Positions 1 through 12,984 of a DNA stretch of 64,000 nt are shown here, in pieces. A program made the translations under genes and the position numbers. A model generated the notes under the pieces. That model was not told where the DNA came from and searched no databases. It saw nothing but the letters and a program-made list of their open reading frames with translations. Source of the DNA: Platynereis dumerilii (taxonomy: Eukaryota > Annelida > Polychaeta > Phyllodocida > Nereididae); contig JAPTHN010000042.1 in the NCBI GenBank assembly GCA_026936325.1, positions 2,108,001 to 2,172,000 of the forward strand, in the 5' to 3' direction. Position 1 is the stretch's first letter, and the number at the start of each line of letters is the position of its first letter.

Positions 1-256
1 ATTTTGTTTTTCAACAAGACAAGGAATGTAATGCAATGATTGCATGTTTTTTCTAAAATTGTAGTATGATAATTTTCATGCTCATCGGGTATGCTTATTT
101 AATGCAAAAGATTTGTTGTGGAAGCATCTATTATATAATATTTGGCAAATAGAGAATTCCCTCTGTATAACTGTTATATCCACTTGTCTTTTCTCTTTTA
201 CAATGGACTTAAAACCAAGAGATAGCTGAAGTATGGCGTTTTGCCACATCCAGACT

Positions 257-725
257 CAGAGCATTTTTTAACATAGTAACTGGGAGACCAAATGGCCCAG
301 TGGACAGATTGGTCTCCCAGTCATTGCCAAATTGGTGTCACTGAGAGACCAAGTTTTCGAGAGAGAGAAGGTCTCATAAATTGCACTTTCAGTTGTCTTA
401 ATTTGAAATACATTTGCATACATTTAAATCAATGTGTTTTGACTTCATTATAAAGACATTTTTTACTATCATTATATTTCTGTATATTTATCTTTCTGAT
501 TAAAAAGTACTTATTTCGACGGAATTTTACCCAATTCATTTAAATTAGCAGTCACCTCAACAGTTCATACTCCATGAGTACTGCAAGCATATCAGGAGCT
601 CTTGTCATAATTATATCTTATGGATCTTCAACTGATCTGCAGATATCACGTGTCATTGCGCTAAAAATAATGGTTCAAGGTCGTTCGGTTGGTCTCCCAG
701 TCGAAATTCCTTAAAAAATGCTCTG
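257..725. mobile_element. hAT-type non-autonomous element with 8-bp TSD
   Basis: The ends are a 15-bp inverted repeat, CAGAGCATTTTTTAA at 257-271 and its complement at 711-725. Both sides carry the 8-bp direct repeat TCCAGACT (249-256 and 726-733), the target duplication size of hAT transposons. The arms repeat the word TGGTCTCCCAG in both orientations (near 287, 311, 340 and 690), the usual place for transposase-binding subterminal repeats. There is no transposase reading frame, so it must be mobilised in trans. The hAT assignment rests on TSD length and the CAG-type end, not on protein homology. Confidence 0.85.
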
Positions 726-733
726 TCCAGACT

Positions 734-1950
734 ACACCCTGAGGGCATCAATGCTTAATGAAGTACAGTGAACCATCTAAAAAAGGTCATGTGATACTGC
801 ATTTAATGTTTGAGTTGTTAAGCATTAGTGGAGAAGCTGTTTTTTTGCAAAATTGTAAGCTGTGCCACATCAAGTTCCATTTAATTTCAGACATTTTTCA
901 AAAACACAGTTATTTAAGTTACTATCTGTGTTTTTCCCAAATCGGGAAATATTTTCTTTTACTTTGAAGTTACTTTATTCAAGTACAGCTTACATCTCGG
1001 AGTAATTATAACCAGAAATATTCACTTTTCAGAGAAAGTTGCTTGAGATACGAGAAAACAACATCAAAGTCACAAACTCTTCAAGATTTAGAGAAAACAT
1101 TAGCGTCGCTATCAATATTCTCATTTAAAACTTCAAACATTCAAATCTCTGACATCAGACCATTCTTACACATCATCATCAGTTTCCAAGTAGAATTATG
1201 ACAAATTGCAGAAAACAAAAATATCGTATTTTCAAATTAACTCTAGCTTAGAAGTTCCTGAAAATGGAATGATGAGAGTGTACAGATAGATAATCAAGGA
1301 AAGCCTATTTCTTATGTCTTTCATAACAGAGAATATTAGTCTGGTTGTGCTGTTTTTAACCAGGCTCGATTCGCACTCAAATATCGCAATATTGCATATC
1401 AGTTTTTGAAAAGGAACCGTTCCAAGAAAATTTCCAATGATTATCACGATATCATATAACTTATGAGCAGAGTATGTGATGGTTCCGAATATTCCACCTT
1501 GCCATGCTAAGTTTGTTGTGTATCTACCACTAACTGCCTATTGGTACAATACAACTGTCAATAAACCAAAAATACATATTTTGGGAGATGACCATCAGGC
1601 AATGCTCAGAATCACACTGCAGATGATATACAATATCTTGATGTGCACTGAATGCACAAGTGGTGCATATATTGCATTCCATGAGCATAAATGTGATAGA
1701 CTATGTATTATATATACAAGGACTTGATAATGCATACACAACTGTATGTCCAATGCAGTGTTATAGTGTGACATGTTGTTAAAGGCTCCTCTCTGCTATT
1801 TTATTGTTTATCCTTTGCAAGTGGCATTAATTTATGATTTTATCAAAATCTCTTTCACATCCTCATTTTCCTTTTTCTTCTATTATTATTCTAAATCTGT
1901 GTCATTTCTTCAATTGTCCTACTTGGTCCACAGAAAATAATTATTTTATT
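734..1950. other. No gene recognised
   Basis: AT-rich DNA with only short chance reading frames, none with splice context or conserved composition. No repeat with clear ends was found here. Confidence 0.6.
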
Positions 1951-3880
1951 ACCACATCTGTAAACCAAGGTAGGTATGTCTAAATAATGATCGTTAGCTA
2001 CTGAAACTGTACTCGATCTCCTGAAACTGCTTCAGACATTCAAGGCTTTGTATCTTATCTTCCAATAAGATTTCTCTCTCTGTTGAGATCTTATATATAT
2101 CTTTTCGTAAACAGGGACTGCCTGCTAGGCTATTTCCTAAGCAATCTCCTGAGCAAGTATTACTTTTTCAATACCATATATATGTGGCAATGCTTATACT
2201 TTGAGATTGATTGGTTTCACCCAGTTTAGGCAGGAGGGCATTCTGCTTGGTTATGGGCCCAACTGTAGTTTAAAAGAAAAACAGCAATGTTTCTTTGTTG
2301 TCACTAAATTTGTGTTGATAGCCTTGCTGGTAATCATTCAAGTTCAATGTAAACCGAATTGTCTGGAATATACCTCAACAACAATTCAAAGCAGATGGAT
2401 TCAACAGTTCAGAAGAGAAGCAAGGGCCTCAGCCATTTCTCGAGCATCTTGCAAACGCAGAAGGATGGAGAAAATGAATTTGATTTCTTTCCGAATCCAA
2501 ATGAACTACTTAACTTATAGCAGTCATTATATATAAGTTCACTGACTGATATCACAAGTAAGGCAGGACTTGTTATTGTATGACTTCATTCATGGTCTAC
2601 AATGTCGTGATTACAAAAAATTACTATTGTAAGCTTTTATTAGGTGCATATCTGGCTTCAAAGTATAGAATCCACAAAAATAACTTGAGCCTATGTAAGA
2701 TGACTAGGAGATATATCTTTGGAGTTGTGATAAACAGGAAGGCATCAATGGCATTAATTTGTTATTTATAGGTACAAAGTTGATATTCTTTACGCACGTT
2801 ACTATTGAGTAAATAGTACACCACAATGATACAAGTTATCAAAATAATTTTCACAGTGAGTTCCTTCATCTCCTATAAATGTCCACAAATTGACAAACAA
2901 TGATAGACAGCAGAGTTAAACTACTGACAAATTTTATTATGTATTCAATCTGTCCAAATATGGTGAATTTATTTAAGAATATTTTACGGCAAACTCAAAG
3001 CTATAAAAACTATAAAAACTGAAACTTGATTTGATGCAGTCACATGTCTTTTGCTTGAGTTTACTCGATATTTGGTAGATTCCTATTTTAGCTAAGTTCC
3101 AAAACTCTATTGAATTAGGGATTTTTTAAGAATACAAAAGCACTGCAGCCAGACTGCAAGAAGGTAAATGAATCTAGTCTCCTCTAATTGATTTCTTGTC
3201 TAATTCGTTGAATTCTTGAAATAGTCCTGCTGGTGTCTTTCCCAGACTTCTAATTCATTATAAAAATCAAGAGCCAACTTGAGATGCTCTAGTTGCAAGT
3301 CTTTTCATAAAAGAGTGCTCAGGGAAATTTAAGAAATAACTCAATATTTGTCGGAGTCAAATATCTTTTATTCTGGGAAAACTCTAGACCATTACTGATA
3401 TTCAGGAGTAAAAATAGATGGTCATAATCAAAATATTGTATTCATGGAATTTAGATAATGGACCACTACAGATATCTGGGATATAGAAAAATATAGAAAT
3501 TAAAAGCATGCAATCAATTTCGCATCACCTAAAATGCAGTATTGAAGACTTGATAATCAATTTGTTTTACAAATTAATGCTTCATATATATTTAGCTGAT
3601 GCCTAAGAATATGTCTGCAAATATTCAAAATACTTGGCAAGGAATAATCAACAAGAGCACAAGAGTCAATCGTCATTGACAGAAATTGCATATGAAAACT
3701 AAGTTGATTCTGGCAGCCATCAAAAACAAGCATGTCATTTTAAAACTAAGCCATGATTAATTAAATATTTCTCAAATGTCTGTATTTAATCCAAAACAAA
3801 TTGCATCATTTCAATTACAAGATGAAACTGCAGATGTCGTCCTTCAAACTCAAGGTTTTCTGAGATCTCAGATCATTCAT
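1951..3880. repeat. Segmental duplication 0-9 kb, copy 1
   Basis: This block is repeated head to tail at 3972-8790. Clear matches are 1951-2190 with 3972-4210, 2560-2780 with 4600-5210 (after removing two MITEs), 2930-3300 with 5930-6270, and 3640-3850 with 6720-8770 (after removing the 1.8 kb foldback element). It keeps the uninterrupted target for the 194-bp MITE: a single TA at 2754-2755 inside the same flanking sequence. It contains short reading frames (for example 2201-2536), but the copies differ by many indels there, so no coding function is supported. Confidence 0.8.
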
Positions 3881-4638
3881 TAAATACCTGCCAAGAAACG
3901 TTGTCCAAAATATATCTGAACACTAAACTAAACCAGGATTGCTGCACCAATACTCACAAAATCGAATGATAATACCATATCTGTAAGCTCAGGTAAGTAT
4001 GTCTAGATATTGATCGTTAGCTACTGAAACTTTACTCAATCTCCTGAAACTGTTTCAGACATGCAAGGCTTTGTACCTTATCTTCCAATAAGATTTCTCT
4101 CTCTGTTGAGATCTTATATCATTTCGTAAACAGGGACTGCCTGCTAAGCTGTTATTCTTAGCAATCTCCTGAGTAAGTCCTACTTTTTCAAGACCATATA
4201 TATGTTGCAATGCTTATATTAGAACTGTTTCAGATTGATTGATTCAATTCAATTTTGGTAGAATATTCTGTGGATGGTTGCTGGTAACAAAATACTGATA
4301 GTTTGTCTTTCTTGTGACAAAATTCACGATGATAACATCGTTGATATCATTTGCCTTTCGATTTCTATGTAAACTGAAATATCCAGTAGTATGTACATCA
4401 TTTGGAAACAAAGAAGGAAGGGTTTTAGTTATTTCTCCATGCACCCTGCGAATACAGAAGGATAAAGAAAATGAAGTTGATTAGGCCTCTGTTTCCCAAA
4501 TCAAATGTACTAATTCACTTATAGCAGTTATTATACATCTCCCTATTTAAAGCAGTTATTATACATCTCTCTATTTCATAGTTCAATGACTGATATCACA
4601 TGTAAGGCAAGACTTGTTATTGTATGTCTTCATTCATG

Positions 4639-4827
4639 CACTCTAAAAAATTTCAGACAAAATTGGTCTTTTAGATTCAAAATGGTTTTTTGAAAAATCA
4701 AATTTCAATGCAAAAAACCAAAATGGATTTTTTTAAAAATCCATTTTGGTTTTGCATTGAAATTTGGTTTTTCAAAAAACCATTTTGAATCTAAAAAAAC
4801 AATTTTGTCCCGACATTTTTTAGAGTG
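4639..4827. mobile_element. Near-perfect palindromic MITE, CACTCTAAAAAA ends
   Basis: A 189-bp near-perfect hairpin. The whole left half, starting CACTCTAAAAAA, is repeated inverted in the right half, ending in the complement TTTTTTAGAGTG. Related copies lie at 39715-39905 (full) and 26602-26690 (left half only). The paralogous empty position near 2595 reads through TTCATTCATG without the element, and TG flanks both ends here, so the target duplication is 2 bp. The 39715 copy has TA in the same place. A 2-bp TA-like target suggests a Tc1/mariner-type mobiliser; this is inference. Confidence 0.85.
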
Positions 4828-4987
4828 TGTGCCACAATGAGGCAATAAAAAAAAAACCTCTACGCTTTTATAAAGAAACGTATCTGGCTTCAAAGTATAG
4901 AATCCACAAAATAACAAGAGCCTGAGTAAGATATACCAAAAAATATGTCTTTGAAGTTATGATAAAAGGAAAGCATCCATGGCATTA

Positions 4988-5181
4988 CAGGTGATTTCAT
5001 TACCATGCGATTCTTGTCATTCGCACTTGGCTGTGATCAATCAATGCTAAACCAGTGCTTACTACGTTTGATAAATCAAATGTGTTACGTTCTGTTGTTT
5101 CTTAACCAATCAGGTTAACTAAAAATGGCATGTATTTGGTAGGTCAAGAATCTAAGACTCGCGTACTAATGAAATCACCTG
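4988..5181. mobile_element. 194-bp MITE, CAGGTGATTTCATTA ends, TA target
   Basis: The inverted ends begin CAGGTGATTTCATTA and are flanked by TA on both sides (4986-4987 and 5182-5183). A second copy of identical length lies at 52753-52946 in the opposite orientation. The duplicated unit at 2754-2755 shows the same flanks with one TA and no element, an exact empty site. It contains no reading frame of note. TA targeting points to Tc1/mariner-type transposition. Confidence 0.9.
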
Positions 5182-5183
5182 TA

Positions 5184-6757
5184 ATTTGTTTACAGGTACA
5201 ATATTGATGCTCTTTTAAGCGTTTTACGCTTGCACTCTTTCCATCTACAGGTGTGGACATACAGTAATTACCAAATAAGAACGAAGGGTCCTGGTCAGTG
5301 CACTTTAAATTTGCATTGAAATGGTTAAAAGTAGCAGTTTTTCATGCAGAATGACCCTTTTGAACAAAATATTAGTAAGGTGACCCTACTTTTCAATTTT
5401 GAAAGTTGGTTGAGTTTTGTCTAATCATCATGATCACAGCTGTACTACGCGCAAACCTTTATGGGGGAGGGCAGGGACACACACATTTTTTTAATATATT
5501 TAATATCGTTTGAATGAAATGACCCAAATAAAAAGTAAGGATATCATAAGAAATGTAACCAGTGCTAGCTGTTTTCCTCAGATGCATGAATAAAGTTGGA
5601 TATTACAGAGAGGTTTGATATACGTATGGGGCATTCTAGTAGTAGGGAACATGGTTAATTGCATCTTTTACGATATGCTGTAGCTAGAATGCATGGAAGT
5701 CAGACTCCAGGAAGTGCACTACAATAATTGTATTTAAGACAATGATCATGCTCACATATTTTCCACATTGACTTGTTGTTGTTGTCCTTCAAAAAGCTGC
5801 TTGTACATCAGCATATAGTCACAAGGTGACATTGACTTAAATCTCTTGTACAGTAGATGTGCATGAAAAGACAAGTAAGGATATACAACTAAGTTAAATT
5901 AAACTTTGTTAGGTTGTGTACTTGTTTCCAATCTGCCCAGACACAGTAAATTGATTTGAAAACATGTTCCTAGACAAATCAAAATATAAGAATTATAAGA
6001 ACTGAAGCTAGATAATTATGCTGAATTTACACTCTATTTTGTAGTTTCCTATTTTAGATAAGTTCCAAACCTCTATTGAATTAGGATTTTTAAGTAAACA
6101 CTGGCGCTGCAGGCAGACTGCAAGAAGGCAAATGAATGCAGTCTCCTCTAATTGATTTTTTTTTCTAATTCATTGAATTCTTGAAATAGTCCTGTTGGTG
6201 TTTTCCCAGACTTTAAATCCATTTTGAAAATTATGAGCCAACTTCAGATGCTCAAGTTGAGAGTCTCTTCTTCAATAGTACCTTTAATTTCATTTGAGGC
6301 CTTTAAGTACATTTTACGAAACTCAAGTGTCAGTGAGACAGTATGAGAATGATCACATTGCCCTCCAAAGTGAATGGTGCAGTGGGAAGGTGATGAATGA
6401 AAGGCAGCAACTGGTGGAAACCTTGGAGGTGCTGCCCTCTTTTGTATTGTATACGAATCAGCTCAAAAGTGATTATCATTAATTAGGACATTTAGATGAA
6501 TCCAATTTGGATGGAAAGGTGGAGGTGGTGTCTTATGGGTATGAGGAAGACATGGGGAAAGTTAGAAGGCCAGGCATGGAGTAGAAATGGAGATAAATCC
6601 CCGACACTGTTATTTTAATATTAGTAAGATGTCATTACAGACATTATTTAGAATTTGTTTTACAAGTTAAAGGTAGCAACTGCTGCCTTGTTTAATGCCG
6701 TTGTATGTTGTTAATATTTATTAATAAATGATCAACAAGAACACAAGTGTCAGTCGT
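5184..6757. other. Part of duplication copy 2; no gene
   Basis: Diverged copy-2 sequence plus about 600 bp (5240-5850) and about 400 bp (6290-6700) without clear match in copy 1. The region 6080-6280 is shared with 3110-3290, 9490-9700 and 17490-17760. No coding exon is supported. Confidence 0.5.
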
Positions 6758-6763
6758 TACTCT

Positions 6764-8557
6764 CTTAAAACAGATTGGTTGATTTTTGGGAAAAGACCAG
6801 CCAATCAATTGGTTGAGGCAAAATCAATCAATTTTTATGGTTGGAACTATCATTTTGATTGGTTGAGGGCAACCCTCTAGAATTGGTTGAAACTATTCTA
6901 CCAACTCAAATGGTCAGAAAAATAGTTATGTCATATTTATTTGAATAAAGTATCTCTCCTCAACCCAGCGGAATAGAAGCCCCCTAAAATAAAAGCTACC
7001 CTCAATACAGCCAGGAAAAGTTGTAATAGCATACATGTAAAGACGTACATGAAAGGTACTTGGAACAAAGGCCATTAACTCTAAAATGTAGAAAGGATGG
7101 GGGAGGGGCTCCATTCAAGTTAATGTGGTACAGGTACACAGAAGCTCAAATGAACAAGTGAGTGAAAGATCAGCAAGGAATCATTGAACTGATCAACAAT
7201 AAAAGCATAACTGAATTGCAACAACAGACAAACAGTGTATAATCTGATAATCTATGCAATGAACCAGCTCACACATCACAGCTAACTTTAAAATAGGTTT
7301 CGTCTTGACTTCCTCAATGGTATTGTACAAACTGAATTCAACAATTCCAAGGTAGTGTAATAAATAAGATCAGCTCATGTTTGCCAAAGGAATTCTTAGC
7401 ATTTCACAACAGAAGACTCATGAGCAATACAGAGCCGTGTGTTGCCATCTATATCCGCTGTCAAGTCATGCTTAATGTGTAACCTTTAAATTAAAAAAAT
7501 CCTGCCGTATGCACAGGCATGTTAATTAAATAAATGTGTCCCATAATTATAGATACAATCTTTCCAAAAAAAACCTTAAATGAACAGTCTTTAAATGTGA
7601 AAGATTAGGTAGAGTAAAAATTTTGTTGGTAGCACCATGGTAACCAAGAACTTGTACAGTCACTCATATACAATTGTTCTTGATTCCACAGGAATGTCCC
7701 ATAGTTAATATAGCATTTCAGTGACATTTCTGGGCAAGGTAAGTGTATTTTAATATCTTAGTTGTGACTGTGAATGGACTGTAGACTGCTTGGTAAAACA
7801 AGGAAGAAAAGTCTACCAATTTTTAGAGCCATCTCCAGTACCTTCTGGATGAATAGCTCAACTTTCTCTATCTCTCTGTCCCCATGTATCTTTAATAATA
7901 ATAATATTATTAAGTACTTATATAGCGCCAATTCCAGTAAACTGCTCATTGGCGCTTTATCTATGATAAACTTTTGTTGTTGTTACAATTCATCTTTTTT
8001 TCTCTTTTCAGATCTCAGGCAAAAAACAAACAAACAAACAACCCTCTCCCCTGGGTCCAAAAAATAAAAAATAACCACCCCCCCCCCTGCCCTCAAAGTA
8101 TGAAACATGTGACATGTGATGAGTCAAACAACACCTTATTTATGAATTGGGTGGGTGCATGGGTCCTTTGAATTTTGGTTCAATGGTTTTACATCCTGTA
8201 TTTTTTCACTATATAGGCTAATCAGGCCAGCCATGGAGCATGACAATGAGATAACAGCTGTCAGACTGAGTTCTACGGAGGGGTGGTCCTAGGACGATGA
8301 GGTTGACTGAATATAGGCCTAATCCCATTCCTTATTAACTGATAAGGTTCTTTCATTCAACCAACTATTAAGGTTAATATTTAACCAATTTTATGTGTTG
8401 AAATGATAGTAAGACAGATTAACCAATTCAAATTGGTTGGTAGCTAAACCAATCTTGATTGGTTGACTGCAACCAATGAATTGGTTGGTCCTATTTCAAC
8501 AATTAAATTGGTTATTTTCAACCAATATATTGGTATATTCAACCAATCTGTTTTAAG
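6764..8557. mobile_element. 1.8-kb foldback element with iterated AACCAAT words, 6-bp TSD
   Basis: The terminal inverted repeat is CTTAAAACAGATTGGTTGA at 6764-6782, with its complement ending at 8557. The 6-bp direct repeat TACTCT flanks it exactly (6758-6763 and 8558-8563). Both arms (about 6770-6915 and 8340-8550) are built of many spaced copies of GATTGGTT or AACCAAT in both orientations. The interior has no convincing protein, but carries a SINE/LINE tail (7891-7960) and C-runs. The paralogous block at about 3670 lacks the element. A 6-bp TSD does not fit hAT (8) or Tc1 (2). The Dada superfamily uses 6-7 bp, but no protein is present to test that. Confidence 0.8.
7891..7960 (-). mobile_element. 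3' tail fragment of a LINE or SINE
   Basis: Read on the minus strand, the segment runs from an AAAGCGCCAATGAG-like stretch through GCGCTATATAAGTACTTA into (ATT)n. This is a common 3' end of animal non-LTR elements. Only the tail is present, as expected of a 5'-truncated retroposition. It lies inside the iterated foldback element, so it was inserted into that element or carried along by it. The family is not identified. Confidence 0.5.
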
Positions 8558-8790
8558 TACTCTTTGACGGAATTTGCAAATTGTAACTCATCATTAAAAT
8601 GGAGTTATGTTTAAAAATAAGACAGTGCTGTCAGCCATCATCATTTACAAACATTTTGTTTTGAAACTAAGCTATGATTAATTTGGCAAAAATACTTCTC
8701 ACATGTCAGGATTTAATCCAAAACAGATTGCATTATTTTAATTACAAGATGAAATTGCATATGTTGTCCTTCAAAATCAAGGTCTCCTTA

Positions 8791-9480
8791 GATGTAATTT
8801 GTCATATTCTGTCCATCCAGTTCCTACTAGCATCCCTCAATGTAACACAGGCTGAAATAGCAAAATTCAAAACATCTGATATAACTGAAAAAATTCTTCT
8901 ACATATGTTTTAACAAGCTGGTTCTCGACAAACAATATACTTGTGCGGTCCTTAATCCAAGAACTTGCCAACCTCATGGTATCCAGCGGTTATCCCGGAC
9001 ATTTGCCCCGAGACTATGGTATCTGTACTTGTCTTCACATGGTCACTGTGAGATAGTGCATGCACGAGTGTTGTAAATATTTGTAATGTCTGTGATTTCA
9101 AGCACATCATTTGTAGATCTTTTCATGAAAATTCTTATGCTAATATTCAAATGATGAACAGAAAATTCATTTTGTTTGATATTGTCAGTTCATAGTGGCT
9201 TAAACAGTCAAGAGACATTTTTCAAGTTCCAACGCTATTCTCGAATGACAAAGTCTCTCTAGTTTGGGGTTCAAAGCCTGTTTTTTCACATTGAAATTTA
9301 TTCTAAATGTACAATTAAACTTCTTCATATGACAAAATGTAGCTATTTAAGTAGTTTATATTGAATTTTTTATCAGAGTACTTATAACTATAAACATGAT
9401 AAATTTGAACAAGTCACAACAGTGTAAATCAAGTAACAACCCCCCCTAAAAAATGTTAAGATACCTCTGGAGAACGATTT
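8791..9480. other. No gene recognised
   Basis: AT-rich sequence between the first and second duplication blocks. A short reading frame at 8674-8913 spans the duplication boundary and is not conserved in the paralogue. No repeats with clear ends were seen. Confidence 0.5.
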
Positions 9481-9948
9481 CACTGGAGCTGTAGCAAAAC
9501 AAATGAAGACCATTTTGTCCTTCCTAGAAGCTGTTTCTTCTAATTCATTGAACTTCTAAATAAGCCCTGCTGGTGTTTTTCCCAGAGCTCAAGTAACTCC
9601 TGAAAATGAATAGCATTCCGTGGTTTGCTAGTTTGCAATGTAGAAAAAGTTTTTGAAGATTTCTTGATTTTGAATAAACATTTTGTAGTTTGAGTAATAT
9701 ACAAAATCTTTCTGGGGGAATTACAAACGTTTTAGTTCAACCTGTTTCAAAATAAAATTATTGAAGTATGTAATGGTATTGTATATAAAAGGCTACTCAT
9801 TGAATTAGTTTTTCAATAAATGTATAATACAACTTAAAACAGAAAATATTATTTGACTGATGACTCATTGTGTGGAATGAAGATGTAACATCTATCTCAC
9901 TTCAACCACTGACATCAACTCACTAACAACTTGCAGTCATGCAAGTTA

Positions 9949-10341
9949 CAGTACAACTCAAAATAAAGTAAGAAAATTTTCTGTCAGAAGTCCTCTGTTT
10001 ACCTATTTTACCCTCTTTTCTCCTCTCCACCCCAAATCTCCATACAACTCCCTTTGACTCCTTACACCAACCTTAGCTTACATTTAGAACTCTGTTTAGA
10101 CAGCTACCAAGGTAACTGCAATTAGTAGATGTGCACAATATCAAATAAATCAAACACAATGGGGGTGATTGAGTTCAAATTGGTGTTGTTTAAATGTGAT
10201 TTTAATGTAATTTTAAAAGGTAGTTTCAAGTAGGTAAAAGTAGGAAATGATTCAGAGGTAGTCAAAAGGTGTGAAAGGGTAAAGTAGTGGCTGATTCTTC
10301 CTTCCTGCTGGGGTAATCATACTTTATTTTGGGTTGTACTG
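9949..10341. mobile_element. 393-bp TA-target MITE, CAGTACAACTCAAAATAAAG ends
   Basis: The left end CAGTACAACTCAAAATAAAG is matched inverted at the right end (TACTTTATTTTGGGTTGTACTG), with TA on both sides (9947-9948 and 10342-10343). The equivalent position in copy B, near 17955, lacks the element. A left-half copy lies at 15612-15680. No reading frame. TA flanks suggest Tc1/mariner-type movement. Confidence 0.85.
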
Positions 10342-11680
10342 TATGTTGCACATGATCCTAACCATGACCTGACATAAAATGAACTTGAAAATCTCAATCA
10401 AACATTTTACGACCTGCTATTGCATGCGAAGAAACTGTAAACTCAAGTGTCCTTCTACACCACTGGTTCTTTGACAAGGAAAGACCTTTGTCATTAAATG
10501 GAAATTGAACTATTGTGTTGTGGGAATGCTGCAGAGTACTTTCATTGTTATGCTGAGTTTAATGGGAGGCGTGGGAGAGCATCGTAAATCTCAGGTCTCT
10601 GTTTCAAGGGTTAAGATGAATGTGTAGCCTTAGGTTGGTTTCCCCTGCTGCATTTATCATAAATAACGGCTGAGGAGTGCAGAAAGTATGTCACTGGGGA
10701 AACATGTCAGGATGTCAGCTTGATGTTATTTGCAGCCAATCTCTGTTTTGTGTTAATATTTATCACCCTTTATCTATTCCTTTATCTGTGTCTGGTCCAT
10801 TCTGTTTTGTATGTAGTCTTAACTTTGTTGTAGCCATCATAGTTTCTTACATCTTGCATCCCGGTTTTTCACCCAATTTTCCAGCAAATTACCTCATCTA
10901 CATTTAGTTAACTCGAACCAATTTTGTTAGGTGTGTTTTGAACCTGAAGCGTAGACATACATAAGACAGACGATTTAAACAAATAGAACACACACAATAC
11001 AGTATATCAATATCCATCATCCATGTATTGAATGTGTATGAATGGGATTTTCTATGGGATTTTTAGTGAATGGGCACAAATGAAAAAGTAACCTTAAATT
11101 GCATATTTCAATAAGCATAACAACAAAGTGTTGAAAAACAAAATTAATATGAAGCTCCATCTCACTCGCGAGTCAAATGTGAGAATCACTGCCTTTCCAA
11201 GATTTTCTGTCTATTTTCAAGGTAATTTGGACATAATGAATGCCTGAAAGTACTTCAGAGAGAGTTCTTTCAGTCTGTTGACATTGTCTGGGGATGTTTC
11301 AAAGTGATACGACTGCTAGACTAGACTCCTTCAAGAAGACAAACACTCTTAAGACTATAGAGTTGGTTCAATATTACTTATGGAGTAAGCCTTATGGTCA
11401 AATGATTTTATTTTTTAGTTCTCCAGGCATTTATTACTTCATAAGAAAAAAGGTTATGCAATTTTAGAATAGTAGAACATTAAGTACTGTCATATGTGTT
11501 GGAGGCATACATTTGCATAGTGAATATTGATAAGTTGTGGATATTTAGCAAACATATTTATATTGATATATTATATTGATAGAGAGATAGATGTGATAAT
11601 GACAGCAGGCTGATGTATATTATGACAATAAGCAGAATATGAGTTCAAAACACTGCGTTTTTTTAATATCATCTTCAAGT

Positions 11681-11820
11681 TACCATGGCTGAACAGTAAG
11701 AGCTATTGACTGGGAATCCACTGGAATGAGTCCAGCTCAGACCATGATTTATACTTACAATGGTTTTTTTTGATATTCTACCGTCTCATTGCTGTGTCTT
11801 CTCCGTCTCTTAAAGCCTAC
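11681..11820 (+). mobile_element. tRNA-derived SINE remnant (copy in A)
   Basis: The 5' part resembles a tRNA promoter: GGCTGAACAGTAAGAG fits an A box and GAGTCCAGCTC a degenerate B box. The body ends in a shared stretch with CATTGCTGTGTC followed by TTCTCCGTCTC. The same sequence is at the paralogous position in B (23515-23651), so it predates the duplication. A less similar member lies at 61990-62150. No flanking duplication is recognisable, as expected for an old copy. Confidence 0.55.
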
Positions 11821-12984
11821 CATGTGTATAAAGACAGGTCATGAAGCCCTACTTGTCGATCTGTGCTCCAAGAAAACATCACAAAAGCACAATTGTACTC
11901 ACAATAAGTGAAGAAATTTCAAGGATATTTCTACAATCCGTCATTACTTTGACAGACAGCGCTTTAAAAACTTGAAAAAAGAAAATGCCAATTGTTTCAG
12001 AGACTTCTGCCAAGGTCTAGCACTTGTAATGACAAACGACGAAGCCATTTGGAAAGTGGTAGATTGCTAGTCCATTTTCATTTATAATATCTCAAATTAT
12101 CTATTCAAAGTTATGATTAATGATTCTCAATTAACATTTAAATTGCAAGTTATTTCCTCATAAAGAACTTTTTGATTTCTGTGATCTTAAAGATGACAAA
12201 ATATTGAGATGTGTGTCCTAAGGTTAGAAATTTGAATATAGCACAATAATAAAAACAGACGTATTTGTCTTTTTAACTTTTCGGATCAGCCAACGCAAAA
12301 GATTTGTCAATCGTCATGATTAGATGATGCAGTGAGGAGATGGTTGGGGAAGTGATGGAAAGCTAATGCAATGTAGGGTCAACAAGATGAAGGGAAGGAA
12401 ATGAAGAGAAGAAAAAGAATGGAGAGTGTTGGAAGGGAGGAGACTGAGAGAGAGTAGATGTCCAGAGTGAGATTAAATGGAGGCGAGGAGATGGAGGGGA
12501 TGAGTTGGTTTTTATCAAATGATTTTTGGTGTATTCTATGAAATCCTTTGTTATTTGGGAAACACATACCTTCTTGAAATATTTCACACCAATTCATCAA
12601 TTTCTTTCTTCATTTTCCTCCAATTCCACTGCTGCTCAATTTTATTCTGTCTTTTCTCATCAGCGGAAAATTGATGACACTGCAAGCCCAAAAAGAATTC
12701 CTTTCATTATGTTTAATTCATTGCCCTTGCTGTAAAACAAGAAAACATATGAGCTCCTAGCCTCAATTTCCCTTGTAAATTGGTCCAATTTAAACAGAAA
12801 TGCCAAATGATTGTTCTGCCTGATAATGTTTTCTAAAAAACACATATATAATTCTTGTCAAATTGACAAATGGCAAACGAGGTTCTATGGATGGGAGCAC
12901 TGCATGGGTTTAATGGAATAAATCTTCTTTGCAAGCCAGTAGAGAGTGCACCTGGTTGCTTGCAATATAAGGCAAGTGTGACCC

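Larger units (their letters stand above)
3972..8790. repeat. Segmental duplication 0-9 kb, copy 2
   Basis: Diverged second copy of 1951-3880 in the same orientation. It has been expanded by a palindromic MITE (4639-4827), a 194-bp MITE (4988-5181), the 1794-bp iterated foldback element (6764-8557), and about 600 bp near 5240-5850 with no counterpart in copy 1. No coding sequence is supported. Part of its 3' half (6080-6280) is also similar to 9490-9700 and 17490-17760, so this duplication is related to the A/B duplication further right. Confidence 0.75.

Noticed and set aside
2201-2536. 111-codon frame in duplication copy 1
   Set aside because: No ATG start and not conserved in copy 2 (4230-4530), where there are many indels.
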